A DNA stretch of 51,713 bases. Source: Arenimonas sp. GTDB lineage: Bacteria > Pseudomonadota > Alphaproteobacteria > Rhizobiales > Rhizobiaceae. Positions 9,449 to 17,474 of the stretch are shown here, piece by piece (position 1 is the first letter of the stretch; each line of letters starts with the position of its first letter). Under the pieces are notes generated by a model that saw only the letters and a program-made list of their open reading frames with translations, did no database searches and had not been told where the DNA came from. The position numbers and the translations under genes were made by a program. Location of the stretch: contig JAIBEK010000051.1 of assembly GCA_019459145.1 (NCBI GenBank), positions 1 to 51,713 of the forward strand, read 5' to 3'.

Positions 9449-10270
9449 ATGCCCCCCGTTTCGGAACTGATGATGTTTGCCGGCCTACTGGTGCTTGCCG
9501 GCGCCGTGGCCGGCCTGCTCGCCGGCGTTTTCGGCATTGGCGGCGGGGCGGTGCTGGTTCCGGTGTTCTACCAGATCTTCGGGCTCGCGGGGATCGACGA
9601 TGCGGTGCGCATGCATCTCGCCGTCGGCACGTCGATCGCCATCATCGTGCCGACCTCGCTGCGGTCGTTTGCCGCCCACCGGCGGCGGGGCGCCGTCGAC
9701 ATGCAATTACTCAAGGGCTGGCTCGTCGCCGTGCCGCTCGGGGCGATCCTTGCCGCGGTGATCGCCGCCAAGGCCTCCAGCGAGGCTCTGCGGCTGATCT
9801 TCGCGGTGATCACCCTGATGCTCGCGCTCCGCATGATGTTCTTCTCGTCGCGCTGGCATCTCGGCACGGACCTGCCCGGCGAGCCGTTGCGCTTTGCCGT
9901 CGGCACCGGCATCGGCGTGTTTTCAGGCCTGATGGGGATCGGCGGCGGCGTGCTCAACAACACCTTCATGAGCCTCTACGGCCGGCCGATCCACCAGGCG
10001 GTGGCGACCTCGGCGGGCGTCGGCGTGCTGATCTCGCTGCCGGGCCTGTTCGGCTATGTGTGGGCCGGCTGGGCCAAGGACGGGTTGCCGCCGCTGTCGA
10101 CCGGCTTCATCAACTGGGTCGCCGTGGCGCTGATCATTCCGGTGACGCTGATCATTGCGCCCTACGGGGCGAAACTGGCGCATGCGATGAGCAAACGCCA
10201 ATTGGAGATCGGCTTCGGACTATTCCTAGTCTTCGTCTCGGCCCGCTTCTTCTACAGCCTCTACGGCTGA
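9449..10270 (+). CDS. TauE/SafE-family sulfite/organosulfonate exporter-like permease
   Basis: About 273 residues with eight predicted transmembrane helices in two repeats. Each repeat carries the family's Gly-rich signature (GVFGIGGGAVLVPVFY and GLMGIGGGVLNNTFMS). The ATG at 9449 has AAGGA nine bases upstream and gives the usual length; in-frame ATGs at 9422 and 9314 would add a hydrophilic leader. The substrate is unknown, as the family covers sulfite, sulfoacetate and other small anions. It converges with the GlxA-type regulator, with 16 bases between stops. Confidence 0.85.
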   Translation: MPPVSELMMFAGLLVLAGAVAGLLAGVFGIGGGAVLVPVFYQIFGLAGIDDAVRMHLAVGTSIAIIVPTSLRSFAAHRRRGAVDMQLLKGWLVAVPLGAILAAVIAAKASSEALRLIFAVITLMLALRMMFFSSRWHLGTDLPGEPLRFAVGTGIGVFSGLMGIGGGVLNNTFMSLYGRPIHQAVATSAGVGVLISLPGLFGYVWAGWAKDGLPPLSTGFINWVAVALIIPVTLIIAPYGAKLAHAMSKRQLEIGFGLFLVFVSARFFYSLYG

Positions 10271-10286
10271 GCGGACTGACCTCGCC

Positions 10287-11312
10287 TCAGGCGACGGCGA
10301 CGGTCCCGGCGCGCATCGCCGACATGCTCAGCTTGCGGTCGGCGCGCTCCTGTTGAGGCGAGCGGTTGTAGACCTCGCGATAACACTTGGAGAAGTGCGA
10401 GGCGGAGACGAAACCGCAGGCGACCGCCACCTCGACCACCGGCATGGACGACTGAACCAGCAGGTGGCGGGCGCGGTCGAGCCGGATCTCGAGATAGTAG
10501 CGGGCCGGCGAGCGGCCCATTTCCTGGCGAAACAGCCGTTCGATCTGGCGCCGCGACAGGTCGGCATCGTCGGCGATCTCGACCAGCGTCAGCGGTTCGG
10601 CGAGATTGCTTTCCATCAGTTCGATGATCGACAGGACCTTGGAATTCTGCACGCCGAGGCGGGCCCTGAGCGGCAGGCGCTGGCGGTCGGTCGGGCTGCG
10701 CACCCGGTCGGTCAGGTGCTGCTCGCAGACCCGGTTGACCAGGCCCTCGCCAAAATCCTGGCCGATCAGGTTGAGCATCATGTCGAGCGAGGCGGTGCCG
10801 CCGGCGCAGGTATAGAGGTTGCTGTCGACCTCGTAGAGGTCGGCATAGACTTCCGCCTGCGGGAAGGCTTCGGAAAAGCCCGGCAGGTTTTCCCAGTGGA
10901 TGGCGCAGCGCTTGCCGTTCAACAGGCCGGCCTGGGCCAGCACATGGGCGCCGGTACAGAGGCTGCCGACGGCAGCACCCCGGTTATAGGCCTCGCGCAG
11001 CCAGGCATTGACCGACTTGTTGTGGAACTCCTCGACATAGACACCGGAACAGACGATCACCATGCTCGGCCGGTTCTCGCCGGAGAGAAAGCGGCGCTCG
11101 TCGGCGAGCGAGGAATTGACCTCCATGCTGATGCCGCTGGAGGAATGGACCTTCTGTCCGTCCGTCGAGGCAAGCCGCCATTCATAGGCCTGATAGCCGA
11201 GCATGCGGTTGGCGATGCGCAGCGTCTCGATCGCGCCTGCGAAGGGCAGGAGCGTGAAATGGGGGACGAGAAAAAAGACCAGCGAACGTTTCTTGGTCGG
11301 CGCCTTGTTCAT
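10287..11312 (-). CDS. GlxA-family transcriptional regulator (DJ-1/PfpI domain plus AraC HTH), GbdR-like
   Basis: A 341-residue protein with an N-terminal DJ-1/PfpI-like sensory domain (about 10-185, with VGSLCTGAHVLAQAGLL) and a C-terminal AraC double helix-turn-helix (about 225-330, with LSRRQIERLFRQEMGRSP and VACGFVSASHFSKCYR). This is the architecture of GbdR, CdhR and ArgR-type regulators that activate betaine, carnitine or arginine catabolism in proteobacteria. Its place some 2.4 kb before a corrinoid methyltransferase cluster, with betaine genes further on, makes a quaternary-amine effector plausible. That link is inference: no operator was identified, and the family is large. Confidence 0.9.
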   Translation of the reverse strand: MNKAPTKKRSLVFFLVPHFTLLPFAGAIETLRIANRMLGYQAYEWRLASTDGQKVHSSSGISMEVNSSLADERRFLSGENRPSMVIVCSGVYVEEFHNKSVNAWLREAYNRGAAVGSLCTGAHVLAQAGLLNGKRCAIHWENLPGFSEAFPQAEVYADLYEVDSNLYTCAGGTASLDMMLNLIGQDFGEGLVNRVCEQHLTDRVRSPTDRQRLPLRARLGVQNSKVLSIIELMESNLAEPLTLVEIADDADLSRRQIERLFRQEMGRSPARYYLEIRLDRARHLLVQSSMPVVEVAVACGFVSASHFSKCYREVYNRSPQQERADRKLSMSAMRAGTVAVA

Positions 11313-11532
11313 GTGTGATGCCCATTGTTCCCGCGTTTTCCGCTATTCCTTGCGTGGCACACGTCATGGAGATGTTCCGAATGCGACGCGCGCCTTCAGG
11401 AACACGGCAGAATAGCGCGGGACAGGCGAAAATGCGACGCCCGTCTTGCACTTTCCTCATTGCGACCCGGCTTGGGGCGGCGCATTTCCGGTGCTTCAGG
11501 CATCAATTTGAAAGACCAAAGGAATTTCGGGC

Positions 11533-11564
11533 CCGAGCCGGGAAATGGGGAAAACCCGGCTCGG
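11533..11564 (-). terminator. Hairpin downstream of the DUF1127 gene
   Basis: A 10-bp perfect stem, CCGAGCCGGG (11533-11542) and CCCGGCTCGG (11555-11564), with a 12-nt loop, 41 bases past the stop of the minus-strand DUF1127 gene. No strong T-run follows, so it may be a terminator or an mRNA-stabilising hairpin. Confidence 0.5.
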
Positions 11565-11605
11565 CCCGATTGCGACGCGGCGGGGGACCCGTGTCGCAAA
11601 CGCCG

Positions 11606-11818
11606 TCAGAGCGCGCGGGTCGGCCGGTCGGCGGCTGGCCAGCCGAGATCCTTGCGCAGGTCGAAGGGCAGGGATTCCAGCGCGCGTGCTTCGGCCCGGC
11701 GCGCCTGCCATTGCCGCACGGCCCGGCCTGCGCTCAGGAGAATGGTGATGGGGTGCGCGACCGTCGGCAGGCGGCGGTTCTGCACAGTGATCCGGCTGTC
11801 ATAACCAGCGATGGTCAT
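11606..11818 (-). CDS. DUF1127 small protein
   Basis: A 70-residue basic peptide ending with the DUF1127 pattern (RRAEARALESLPFDLRKDLGW). The ATG at 11818 has AAAGG nine bases upstream; an ATG at 11827 in the same frame sits directly on that Shine-Dalgarno and is less likely. DUF1127 peptides are abundant in Rhizobiales, and some have been linked to RNA binding and phosphate or C4 metabolism. A second paralogue follows at 11893 on the same strand, and a LysR gene diverges from that one. Confidence 0.75.
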   Translation of the reverse strand: MTIAGYDSRITVQNRRLPTVAHPITILLSAGRAVRQWQARRAEARALESLPFDLRKDLGWPAADRPTRAL

Positions 11819-11892
11819 CGTCTTCATCCTTTACGGTTGCCAGTATGGCCTTGCTGTTTTGCTCGCGTCTTATTCATCATTCAAACGAATGT

Positions 11893-12099
11893 TCATGATG
11901 CGAGCGATCGATTTCCGTTGTGTGTCCGACGTGCTGGCGTGGCTGGATATTCCTCCGGCGGCCAGCCGATATCGCGCTGCAGTTCAGGCGGCAGGGACGC
12001 CAGTTCCCGCCGCGCCTTCAGATTCTTGCGGGCGGCCGGCGTCAGCGGCAGCACTTCGTGCCAGCGGCGCGTGATGTCGAGCAGGGTTGCAATCAGCAT
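11893..12099 (-). CDS. DUF1127 small protein (second copy)
   Basis: A 68-residue basic peptide with the DUF1127 core LKARRELASLPPELQRDIGW in the middle. The ATG at 12099 has GGAGG five bases upstream; the longer open frame upstream has no start support. It is divergent from the LysR gene at 12209, sharing a 109-bp intergenic region with a LysR-type site, so it is the natural candidate target of that regulator. Confidence 0.8.
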   Translation of the reverse strand: MLIATLLDITRRWHEVLPLTPAARKNLKARRELASLPPELQRDIGWPPEEYPATPARRTHNGNRSLAS

Positions 12100-12144
12100 T
12101 ATCGCCTCCGTTTGTTCTCTTGATGGTTGCAGCATGCGCCTCGA

Positions 12145-12159
12145 TTGACATTCAATCAA
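12145..12159. promoter_or_regulatory. Candidate LysR-type operator (T-N11-A dyad)
   Basis: TTGACATTCAATCAA forms the dyad TTGA-N7-TCAA and contains a T-N11-A LysR box. It lies between the divergent DUF1127 gene (start 12099) and the LysR gene (start 12209), where an autoregulatory operator would be expected. A direct reading only; binding is not shown. Confidence 0.45.
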
Positions 12160-12208
12160 ACGCGATGATATCGTTCTTAAGATCAGTTTTATTGAAGGAT
12201 GCCTGACC

Positions 12209-13105
12209 GTGACCCTGACGATCCGCCAGCCCCTCCCGCTGCTCGATAACGATATTCTGCGCACCTTCGTGGCCATCGCCGAGACCGGCAGCTTCACCTT
12301 GGCGGCCGACCGGGTGTTCCGTACGCCGTCGGCGGTGTCGATGCAGATCAAGAAGCTGGAGGAGCAACTGAACGCGACGCTGTTCCTGCGCGACGCGCGC
12401 TCGGTGACCTTGACGGAAAGTGGCGAAACGCTTCTGCCCTATGCCCGGCGCATGCTGGCGCTGTCCAACGAGGCGGTCGGACGATTCCGCATGCCGGAAA
12501 TGAAGGGCGTGGTGCGTCTCGGCGCGCCGGATGATATCGGCGAGCGTTTCATGCCGACCATCCTGCGCCGCTTCGCCGAGGTCTATCCGGCGATCATGGT
12601 CGACCTGACGGTCGATACGTCCGGACAGTTACGCCGCCGCCTGCAGGAACAGCGCCTCGATCTCACCCTGGTCAATTGCGCGCCGGGCATGGTCAGCCAT
12701 GACGGCGAGGTGATCCACACGGAGCAGCTCGTCTGGGCCGGCGCCAAATGCGGCACCGCCCATCTGCGCGATCCGCTGCCGGTGTCGATCTGGGAGGATG
12801 GCTGCTGCTGGCGGGCCGACGCGCTGTCGCGGCTTGACCGCGACAAGCGTCCTTACCGGATCGCCTACCTGTCGGCCCATACCATGGCGCAGCGCGCCGC
12901 GGTCATTGCCGATCTGGCGGTGGCGCCGCTGCCGCGCAGCTACCTGACCGACGACATGACGGCGCTCGGCTCCAAGCAAGGACTGCCGGATCTCGGCTCG
13001 TTCGAGGTGCGGCTGTTGACCGGCGCGGAAACCAGCGAGACCATCCGCGCGGTGGCCGACAGCGTGCGCTTCGCCTTTTCCGAAATGATCGGCATCGCGG
13101 CGTGA
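12209..13105 (+). CDS. LysR-family transcriptional regulator
   Basis: A 298-residue protein with an N-terminal winged HTH (about 14-72: DILRTFVAIAETGSFTLAAD, then SAVSMQIKKLEEQL) and a substrate-binding domain with LGAPDDIGERFMP and CWRADAL. The start is GTG 12209, with GAAGG ten bases upstream; the ATG at 12198 is out of frame. It is divergent from a DUF1127 gene, the classic LysR arrangement. The effector is unknown. It is not adjacent to the corrinoid genes, so a role in methyl-group metabolism is unsupported. Confidence 0.9.
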   Translation: MTLTIRQPLPLLDNDILRTFVAIAETGSFTLAADRVFRTPSAVSMQIKKLEEQLNATLFLRDARSVTLTESGETLLPYARRMLALSNEAVGRFRMPEMKGVVRLGAPDDIGERFMPTILRRFAEVYPAIMVDLTVDTSGQLRRRLQEQRLDLTLVNCAPGMVSHDGEVIHTEQLVWAGAKCGTAHLRDPLPVSIWEDGCCWRADALSRLDRDKRPYRIAYLSAHTMAQRAAVIADLAVAPLPRSYLTDDMTALGSKQGLPDLGSFEVRLLTGAETSETIRAVADSVRFAFSEMIGIAA

Positions 13106-13170
13106 TGAAGCGGCGAATGGGGCTTTCGTCACTCACGAGGTGACTGACCGGCCAGGCGCAATTCTGCCAA

Positions 13171-13202
13171 CAAGAAAAGAGGCCGGACGAACAGCCGGCC
13201 TC
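13171..13202 (-). terminator. Rho-independent terminator of the CsbD gene
   Basis: On the minus strand, GAGGCCGG and CCGGCCTC form an 8-bp stem with an 8-nt loop, followed by TTTTCTTG, about 22 bases past the CsbD stop. Confidence 0.85.
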
Positions 13203-13223
13203 CTGCCTTGATCGCTCTTTGGT

Positions 13224-13439
13224 TCAGAGCTTCTTGTTGATCGCGTCCGCCACCTTGTTGGCGACATCCTTCGTCGCGGCCTTCAGGTCGCCGACCGCCT
13301 CCTGCACATGACCCTTGGCTTCCTGGGCCGAGCCTTCGGCCTGAAGGCGCTCGTTGCCGACCGTCTCGCCGATTTTCTGCTTGACCGTTCCGGCCGCCTG
13401 ATTTGCGAGGCCCGCCGTCTTGTCGCTCATGCTTCCCAT
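13224..13439 (-). CDS. CsbD-family stress protein
   Basis: A 71-residue, Ala/Lys/Glu-rich, mostly helical protein with the CsbD-like pattern [20 protein letters not shown] and the repeated [14 protein letters not shown] helix. CsbD proteins are small and hydrophilic and are induced by general stress in many bacteria; their molecular role is unknown. The ATG at 13439 has GGAG upstream, while the open frame continues to 13523 without a better start. It is followed by a strong terminator. Confidence 0.85.
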   Translation of the reverse strand: MGSMSDKTAGLANQAAGTVKQKIGETVGNERLQAEGSAQEAKGHVQEAVGDLKAATKDVANKVADAINKKL

Positions 13440-13741
13440 AGTGGTCGCTCCTTCGTGGCGAATGTTCCGAACCGTCTGAAACGGCTTGCCATCCCACGTC
13501 CTGGCGGAAACAGCATACATCAATACAGCACCAGAATATTGACAAAGAACTGGGAAGGGTCAGGAAACGTCACTTCGGCGCCCCCGCTTCTGTGAAGCTT
13601 GGTTCCCAATGAGAAGACGGGCGCTCCGGATCGACGAATGCTGACGTAGGTGAAGTATCCCAGGCCATGAAAGGAATGGCCTTGAAGACGGGATCTATTG
13701 CAATACTGCTAGACCAGAACTGGCGACAAACTGTTGTTTGT
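13440..13741. other. Intergenic region upstream of CsbD and downstream of the ASKHA gene
   Basis: No gene supported. The part near 13500-13560 is AT-richer and probably carries the CsbD promoter. Short open frames here have no ribosome binding site or family resemblance. No hairpin terminator for the ASKHA gene was found. Confidence 0.35.
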
Positions 13742-15772
13742 TTACTCCCGGCTTCTGCGCCGTCTGCGACCGCCAACCTCTCCGTCGCCATCCGCCAGCA
13801 CCTTGCGTTCGGGGAGGGGGACGACACTGGCGAGCTTCGGGAAGGGATCGACCTTGTTGGGAAGCGCCATCGCGTCTATGAACAACTGCTGGAAATGCGG
13901 CTCCAGCGCCGTTTCGATCTTTTCGATGCGGGTGACCGTCTCCTCGATTTCGCGGCGGTGACCGCGGTTCAAGAGCGCCATCATGGCGCCTGTGCCGGCG
14001 GCATTGCCGACCGCCTTGACCTCGGAAAGTTCGCAGTCGGGGATGAGCCCGAGCACCATGGCGTATTTCGGATCGATGAAGGAACCGAAGGCGCCGGCGA
14101 AGCGGATCGTATCGACGGTTTCGACGCCGAGCTTTTCCATCAGCAGCTTGATGCCGGCATAAAGCGCCGCCTTGGCGAGTTGGATGGCGCGTACGTCGTT
14201 CTGGGTGACGGTGATCGTCTGGGCGCCATCGTGCAGCAGGTAGGAGAAGGTGCGGCCAGTCGGGAGGATGCGCGGGCTCTTCGCCGCCATCGCGCCGTCG
14301 ACCACGCCGTCGGCGGAGATGACGCCGGAGAGATACATTTCCGCGACGACCTCGATGATCGCCGAGCCGCAGATGCCTGTTATGCCGGTGCTTGTCGCGG
14401 CCTCGGCAAAGCCTTCTTCATCCGACCACTGCTCGACGCCGATCACCTTGAAGCGCGGTTCCAGCGTCCGTGCGTCGATGCGCACGCGTTCGATGGCGCC
14501 GGGGGCGGCGCGCTGGCCACAGGATATTTCGGCGCCCTCGAAGGCAGGCCCCGTCGGCGAGGAGGCGGCGACGGTGCGTGTCCGGTTACCGAGCACGATC
14601 TCGGCATTGGTGCCGACATCGACCAGCAGCATCATGCTGTCCTGGCGGTGCGGACCTTCCGCGAGCGTCGCGCCGGCGGCATCCGCGCCGACATGGCCGG
14701 CGATGCAGGGCAAGAGATAGGTGCGGGCGCCGGGATTGAGGATGAGCTCGATGTCGCTCGCGGCGCACGAGACGGCGCCGGAGACGGCAAGCGCGAAGGG
14801 CGCCTGGCCAAGCTCGGTCGGATCGATTCCGAGGAACAGGTGGTGCATAATCGGATTGGCGACGAACACCGAATCGAGGATGTCGGTGCGGGCGACGCCG
14901 CCTTGCGTGCAGACCTGGTCGACGAGGTCGGAGACCGCCTGGCGCACGGCCTTGGTCATGGCTTCCCGGCCGTCCGGGTTCATCATGACGTAGGAGACCC
15001 GGCTCATCAGGTCCTCGCCGAAGCGGATCTGCGGGTTGGACGTGCCCGACGAGGCCGCCACGCGACCGGAGAGCAGCGAAACGAGATGCATGGCGATCGT
15101 TGTCGAGCCGATGTCGCAGGCAAGGCCGTAGGCCTCGTTGTGCAGACCGGGCCAGAGCGCAACGATGCTCGGACGCTGGGTCTCGCTGTCGCGGTGAATG
15201 GCGGCGGTCACCGTCCAGTTGCCCTTGCGCAGGATCTTCTGCACCTGAGGCAGCAGATAGGGCTCGACCTGCAGGTCGGTATAGCCCCAGTCCTTTTCCA
15301 GCATGACCTTCATGCGGTCGAGATCGCCGAGCGGCTTGTGCATGTCGGGTTCGTCGACCTCGACATAGCAGAGGTGGACGGCGGGATTGCGCTCGATCAC
15401 CCGGTCGCTGGCAGCCTTGCGCACCACCTGGGCATTGACCACGGCATCCTGCGGCACGTCGACGACGAGATCGCCCTGGATCGTGGCGGAGCAGGAAAGG
15501 CGGCGCCCCTCGGGCAGGGTGCGCACCTCGGCATAGCGCTTCTCCTTGGGGCCGACCGGCGAGATATGATCATTGGAGGAGGTGATGCCGTGCTTGGCGA
15601 AATTGCCCTCCTGCACCTCGATCTGGCAGCGACCGCAGGTGGCGCGCCCGCCGCAGACGCTCTCGACATAGACGCCCAACTGGCGGGCTGCATCGAGCAC
15701 CGGCGTGCCGACCGGGAACCGGCCGCGCTTGCCGGACGGCATGAAGAGGACGAGGGGGTCGATTTCGGTCAT
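13742..15772 (-). CDS. RamA-like reductive activator of corrinoid proteins ([2Fe-2S] ferredoxin plus ASKHA domain)
   Basis: A 676-residue protein. The N-terminal ferredoxin domain has Cys40, Cys46, Cys49 and Cys94 (CGGRATCGRC, then RLSC), a plant-type [2Fe-2S] ligand pattern. A linker leads to an ASKHA ATPase-fold domain with DIGSTTIA (about 220-227) and VDVGTNAE (about 384-391). This is the layout of the activators (RamA, RACE and DUF4445 relatives) that reduce inactive Co(II) corrinoid to Co(I) at the cost of ATP. The C-terminus ends in a basic Gly/Arg run (GGRRRRRSRE). It is the last gene of the minus-strand methyl-transfer set, 61 bases after brnA. Here it would repair the corrinoid protein encoded at 22529-23230, a need that should be acute in air. 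Confidence 0.9.
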   Translation of the reverse strand: MTEIDPLVLFMPSGKRGRFPVGTPVLDAARQLGVYVESVCGGRATCGRCQIEVQEGNFAKHGITSSNDHISPVGPKEKRYAEVRTLPEGRRLSCSATIQGDLVVDVPQDAVVNAQVVRKAASDRVIERNPAVHLCYVEVDEPDMHKPLGDLDRMKVMLEKDWGYTDLQVEPYLLPQVQKILRKGNWTVTAAIHRDSETQRPSIVALWPGLHNEAYGLACDIGSTTIAMHLVSLLSGRVAASSGTSNPQIRFGEDLMSRVSYVMMNPDGREAMTKAVRQAVSDLVDQVCTQGGVARTDILDSVFVANPIMHHLFLGIDPTELGQAPFALAVSGAVSCAASDIELILNPGARTYLLPCIAGHVGADAAGATLAEGPHRQDSMMLLVDVGTNAEIVLGNRTRTVAASSPTGPAFEGAEISCGQRAAPGAIERVRIDARTLEPRFKVIGVEQWSDEEGFAEAATSTGITGICGSAIIEVVAEMYLSGVISADGVVDGAMAAKSPRILPTGRTFSYLLHDGAQTITVTQNDVRAIQLAKAALYAGIKLLMEKLGVETVDTIRFAGAFGSFIDPKYAMVLGLIPDCELSEVKAVGNAAGTGAMMALLNRGHRREIEETVTRIEKIETALEPHFQQLFIDAMALPNKVDPFPKLASVVPLPERKVLADGDGEVGGRRRRRSRE

Positions 15773-15833
15773 TTCAGTCTTTCAATCGTCGAGGGCCGCG
15801 CCCCATATCCCGCCCCTTCACCGAGGCGGACAT

Positions 15834-16094
15834 CTACTTGGCTACTGTCTGTTCCAAAGCTTCCCGGATTAGGCGCGTATAGGGAATGCCACGCTCCTTC
15901 GCCTTCTCCTTGACTGCCGCCAGAAGCGCTTCCGGCAGCCGCATGTTCAACTGCGCAGACTTTTTCTCGAATTCGAACTGAACCGGCTTGAAAACCGAAA
16001 GGTCGTATTCGGAAAGATCCGCGGTGTCGACGAAGGCTTCCGCTTCCTCATCGGATTTCAAAACGGGCAGCTTCTTCAATTTATCCTTGTTCAT
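15834..16094 (-). CDS. brnA: BrnA-type antitoxin
   Basis: An 86-residue acidic protein with a C-terminal ribbon-helix-helix region (AQLNMRLPEALLAAVKEKAK, then GIPYTRLIREAL), as in BrnA/CopG antitoxins. It starts at ATG 16094 inside the end of brnT, overlapping by 14 bases; toxin first, antitoxin second is the normal order of this type II system. It would bind BrnT and repress the shared promoter. The pair is wedged between two genes of the corrinoid operon in the same orientation. Confidence 0.85.
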   Translation of the reverse strand: MNKDKLKKLPVLKSDEEAEAFVDTADLSEYDLSVFKPVQFEFEKKSAQLNMRLPEALLAAVKEKAKERGIPYTRLIREALEQTVAK

Positions 16095-16368
16095 ATCGCC
16101 TAATCTCCCGGTCATGCATGAACCTTGCGCTGATGGGCCGGATATAGGTCTCCGTGGCAGTCCGCCGAAGCGTGAAGACAACAAAAACATACCGTCCGGC
16201 CTGGGTCTTTCCTATCGCCCGCGACCGAACCTCGTTGGAACTCGGGTCGGCAAAGATGCTCGGGCGGTTTTCGAAGACCTGTTCGATTTCCGGTTTCGTC
16301 AAGCCGTGCTTGGCACATTTCGGCCAATTGCCTTCGTCCCAATCGAAACCGGAAATCATCTGCTTCAT
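16081..16368 (-). CDS. brnT: BrnT-type ribonuclease toxin
   Basis: A 95-residue protein of the BrnT family (PF04365), RelE-fold ribonucleases that cut mRNA. Visible marks are FDWDEGNWPKCAKHGL near the start, an IEQVFENRP segment, and the C-terminal IRPISARFMHDREIRRYEQ that carries the catalytic Arg residues. ATG 16368 or ATG 16359 could be used. Upstream (16381-16405) is an AT-rich stretch with two spaced copies of TACAA[T/A]T on the minus strand, plausible as promoter and BrnA operator. Confidence 0.88.
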   Translation of the reverse strand: MKQMISGFDWDEGNWPKCAKHGLTKPEIEQVFENRPSIFADPSSNEVRSRAIGKTQAGRYVFVVFTLRRTATETYIRPISARFMHDREIRRYEQG

Positions 16369-16422
16369 CGGCTCACACTACACATTTGTATAGGCAATTG
16401 TAAAACAGAAGGTCGGTTCAGC

Positions 16423-17385
16423 TCACTCCGTCGCAGCACCCGCACCCGCCCGGGCCGCACGGCCGCCGCGGCGGCCGGAGGAAGCGCCGGGGGCGGTGGT
16501 GGAGGCGGCGGCGCCGGGTTCGGCCGGCTTGTGGTCGCGATAGGTCATGATCCAGTTGCCGCAATTGGGGTCGGTGCCGTTCAAGACGTTGGCGGCGCGT
16601 ACGGCTTCCATTTCCTGTGGGCGGCAGGGGTTCATGATCGCCGACGTCATGCCGGCGCCGATGACCATGGGGATGAAGCCGGCATTGATGCCGTGGCGGT
16701 GCGGCAGGCCGAAGGAGATGTTCGACAGGCCGCAGGTGGTATTGACCTTGAGCTCGTTGCGCAGGCGGTAGAGCAGGGCAAAAACCTGGCGGCCGGCATC
16801 GCCGAGCGCGCCGATCGGCATGACCAGCGGGTCAACGACGATGTCATGCGGCTTGATACCGTGGTCCATGGCGCGTTCGACGATCTTCTTGGCAACGGCG
16901 AAGCGCACGTCGGGATCCATGGAAATGCCAGTCTCGTCGTTGGAGATGGCGACGACCGGCACGTCGTACTTCTTGCAGAGCGGCAGGATGGCCTCGAGCT
17001 TTTCCTCCTCGCCGGTGACCGAATTGACCAGCGGCCGGCCCTTGGCGACCTTCAACGCAGCCTCGATCGCGGCCGTCACGGAGGAGTCGATCGACAGCGG
17101 CACATCGACGAGGCCCTGGACGATCTCCATGGTCTTCACCAGCAGGCCCGGCTCCGTCTCGTTCGGGTTGACCGAGGTGACGCCGGCATTGACGTCGAGC
17201 ATGGTGGCGCCGGCGGCGACCTGTTCCAGCGCGTCCTTGATGACGGTGTCGAAATTGCCCTCGATCATCTCGGCGGCGAGCTTCTTGCGGCCGGTCGGGT
17301 TGATGCGTTCGCCGATGACGCAGAAGGGCTGGTCGAAGCCGATGATGATTTCTCGTGTTGCGGATGCGACGATGGTGCGGGTCAT
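16423..17385 (-). CDS. Methyltetrahydrofolate:corrinoid methyltransferase (pterin-binding, MeTr/MtvA type)
   Basis: A 320-residue TIM-barrel protein of the pterin-binding family. It shows GERINPTGRKK (25-35), LDVNAGV (63-69), PLSIDSS and the CGLSNISFGLP motif found in methyl-THF methyltransferases such as AcsE and MtvA and in the MetH folate domain. It would move the methyl group between methyl-corrinoid protein and tetrahydrofolate. ATG 17385 has GGAGA six bases upstream and is preferred over 17415. After a normal catalytic core the C-terminus carries an Ala/Gly/Arg-rich tail (about 295-320, with SSGRRGGRAARAG). In the cluster it is the acceptor side of the system, between the MetF-like gene (89 bases upstream) and the BrnTA pair. 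Confidence 0.92.
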   Translation of the reverse strand: MTRTIVASATREIIIGFDQPFCVIGERINPTGRKKLAAEMIEGNFDTVIKDALEQVAAGATMLDVNAGVTSVNPNETEPGLLVKTMEIVQGLVDVPLSIDSSVTAAIEAALKVAKGRPLVNSVTGEEEKLEAILPLCKKYDVPVVAISNDETGISMDPDVRFAVAKKIVERAMDHGIKPHDIVVDPLVMPIGALGDAGRQVFALLYRLRNELKVNTTCGLSNISFGLPHRHGINAGFIPMVIGAGMTSAIMNPCRPQEMEAVRAANVLNGTDPNCGNWIMTYRDHKPAEPGAAASTTAPGASSGRRGGRAARAGAGAATE

Positions 17386-17474
17386 TCTGGTTCTCCGGTC
17401 AGGGCGCGTCGACAAGGTCTAGCGGGCCTCAATTTGGGTTGCAAGCGCGCGGGGCGAAGACGCCGCGCTGCCGG

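Noticed and set aside
13667..15913. Very long plus-strand open frame over the ASKHA gene
   Set aside because: A shadow of the 676-residue activator, whose cysteine and ASKHA motifs are clear; no ribosome binding site or domain in the plus frame.
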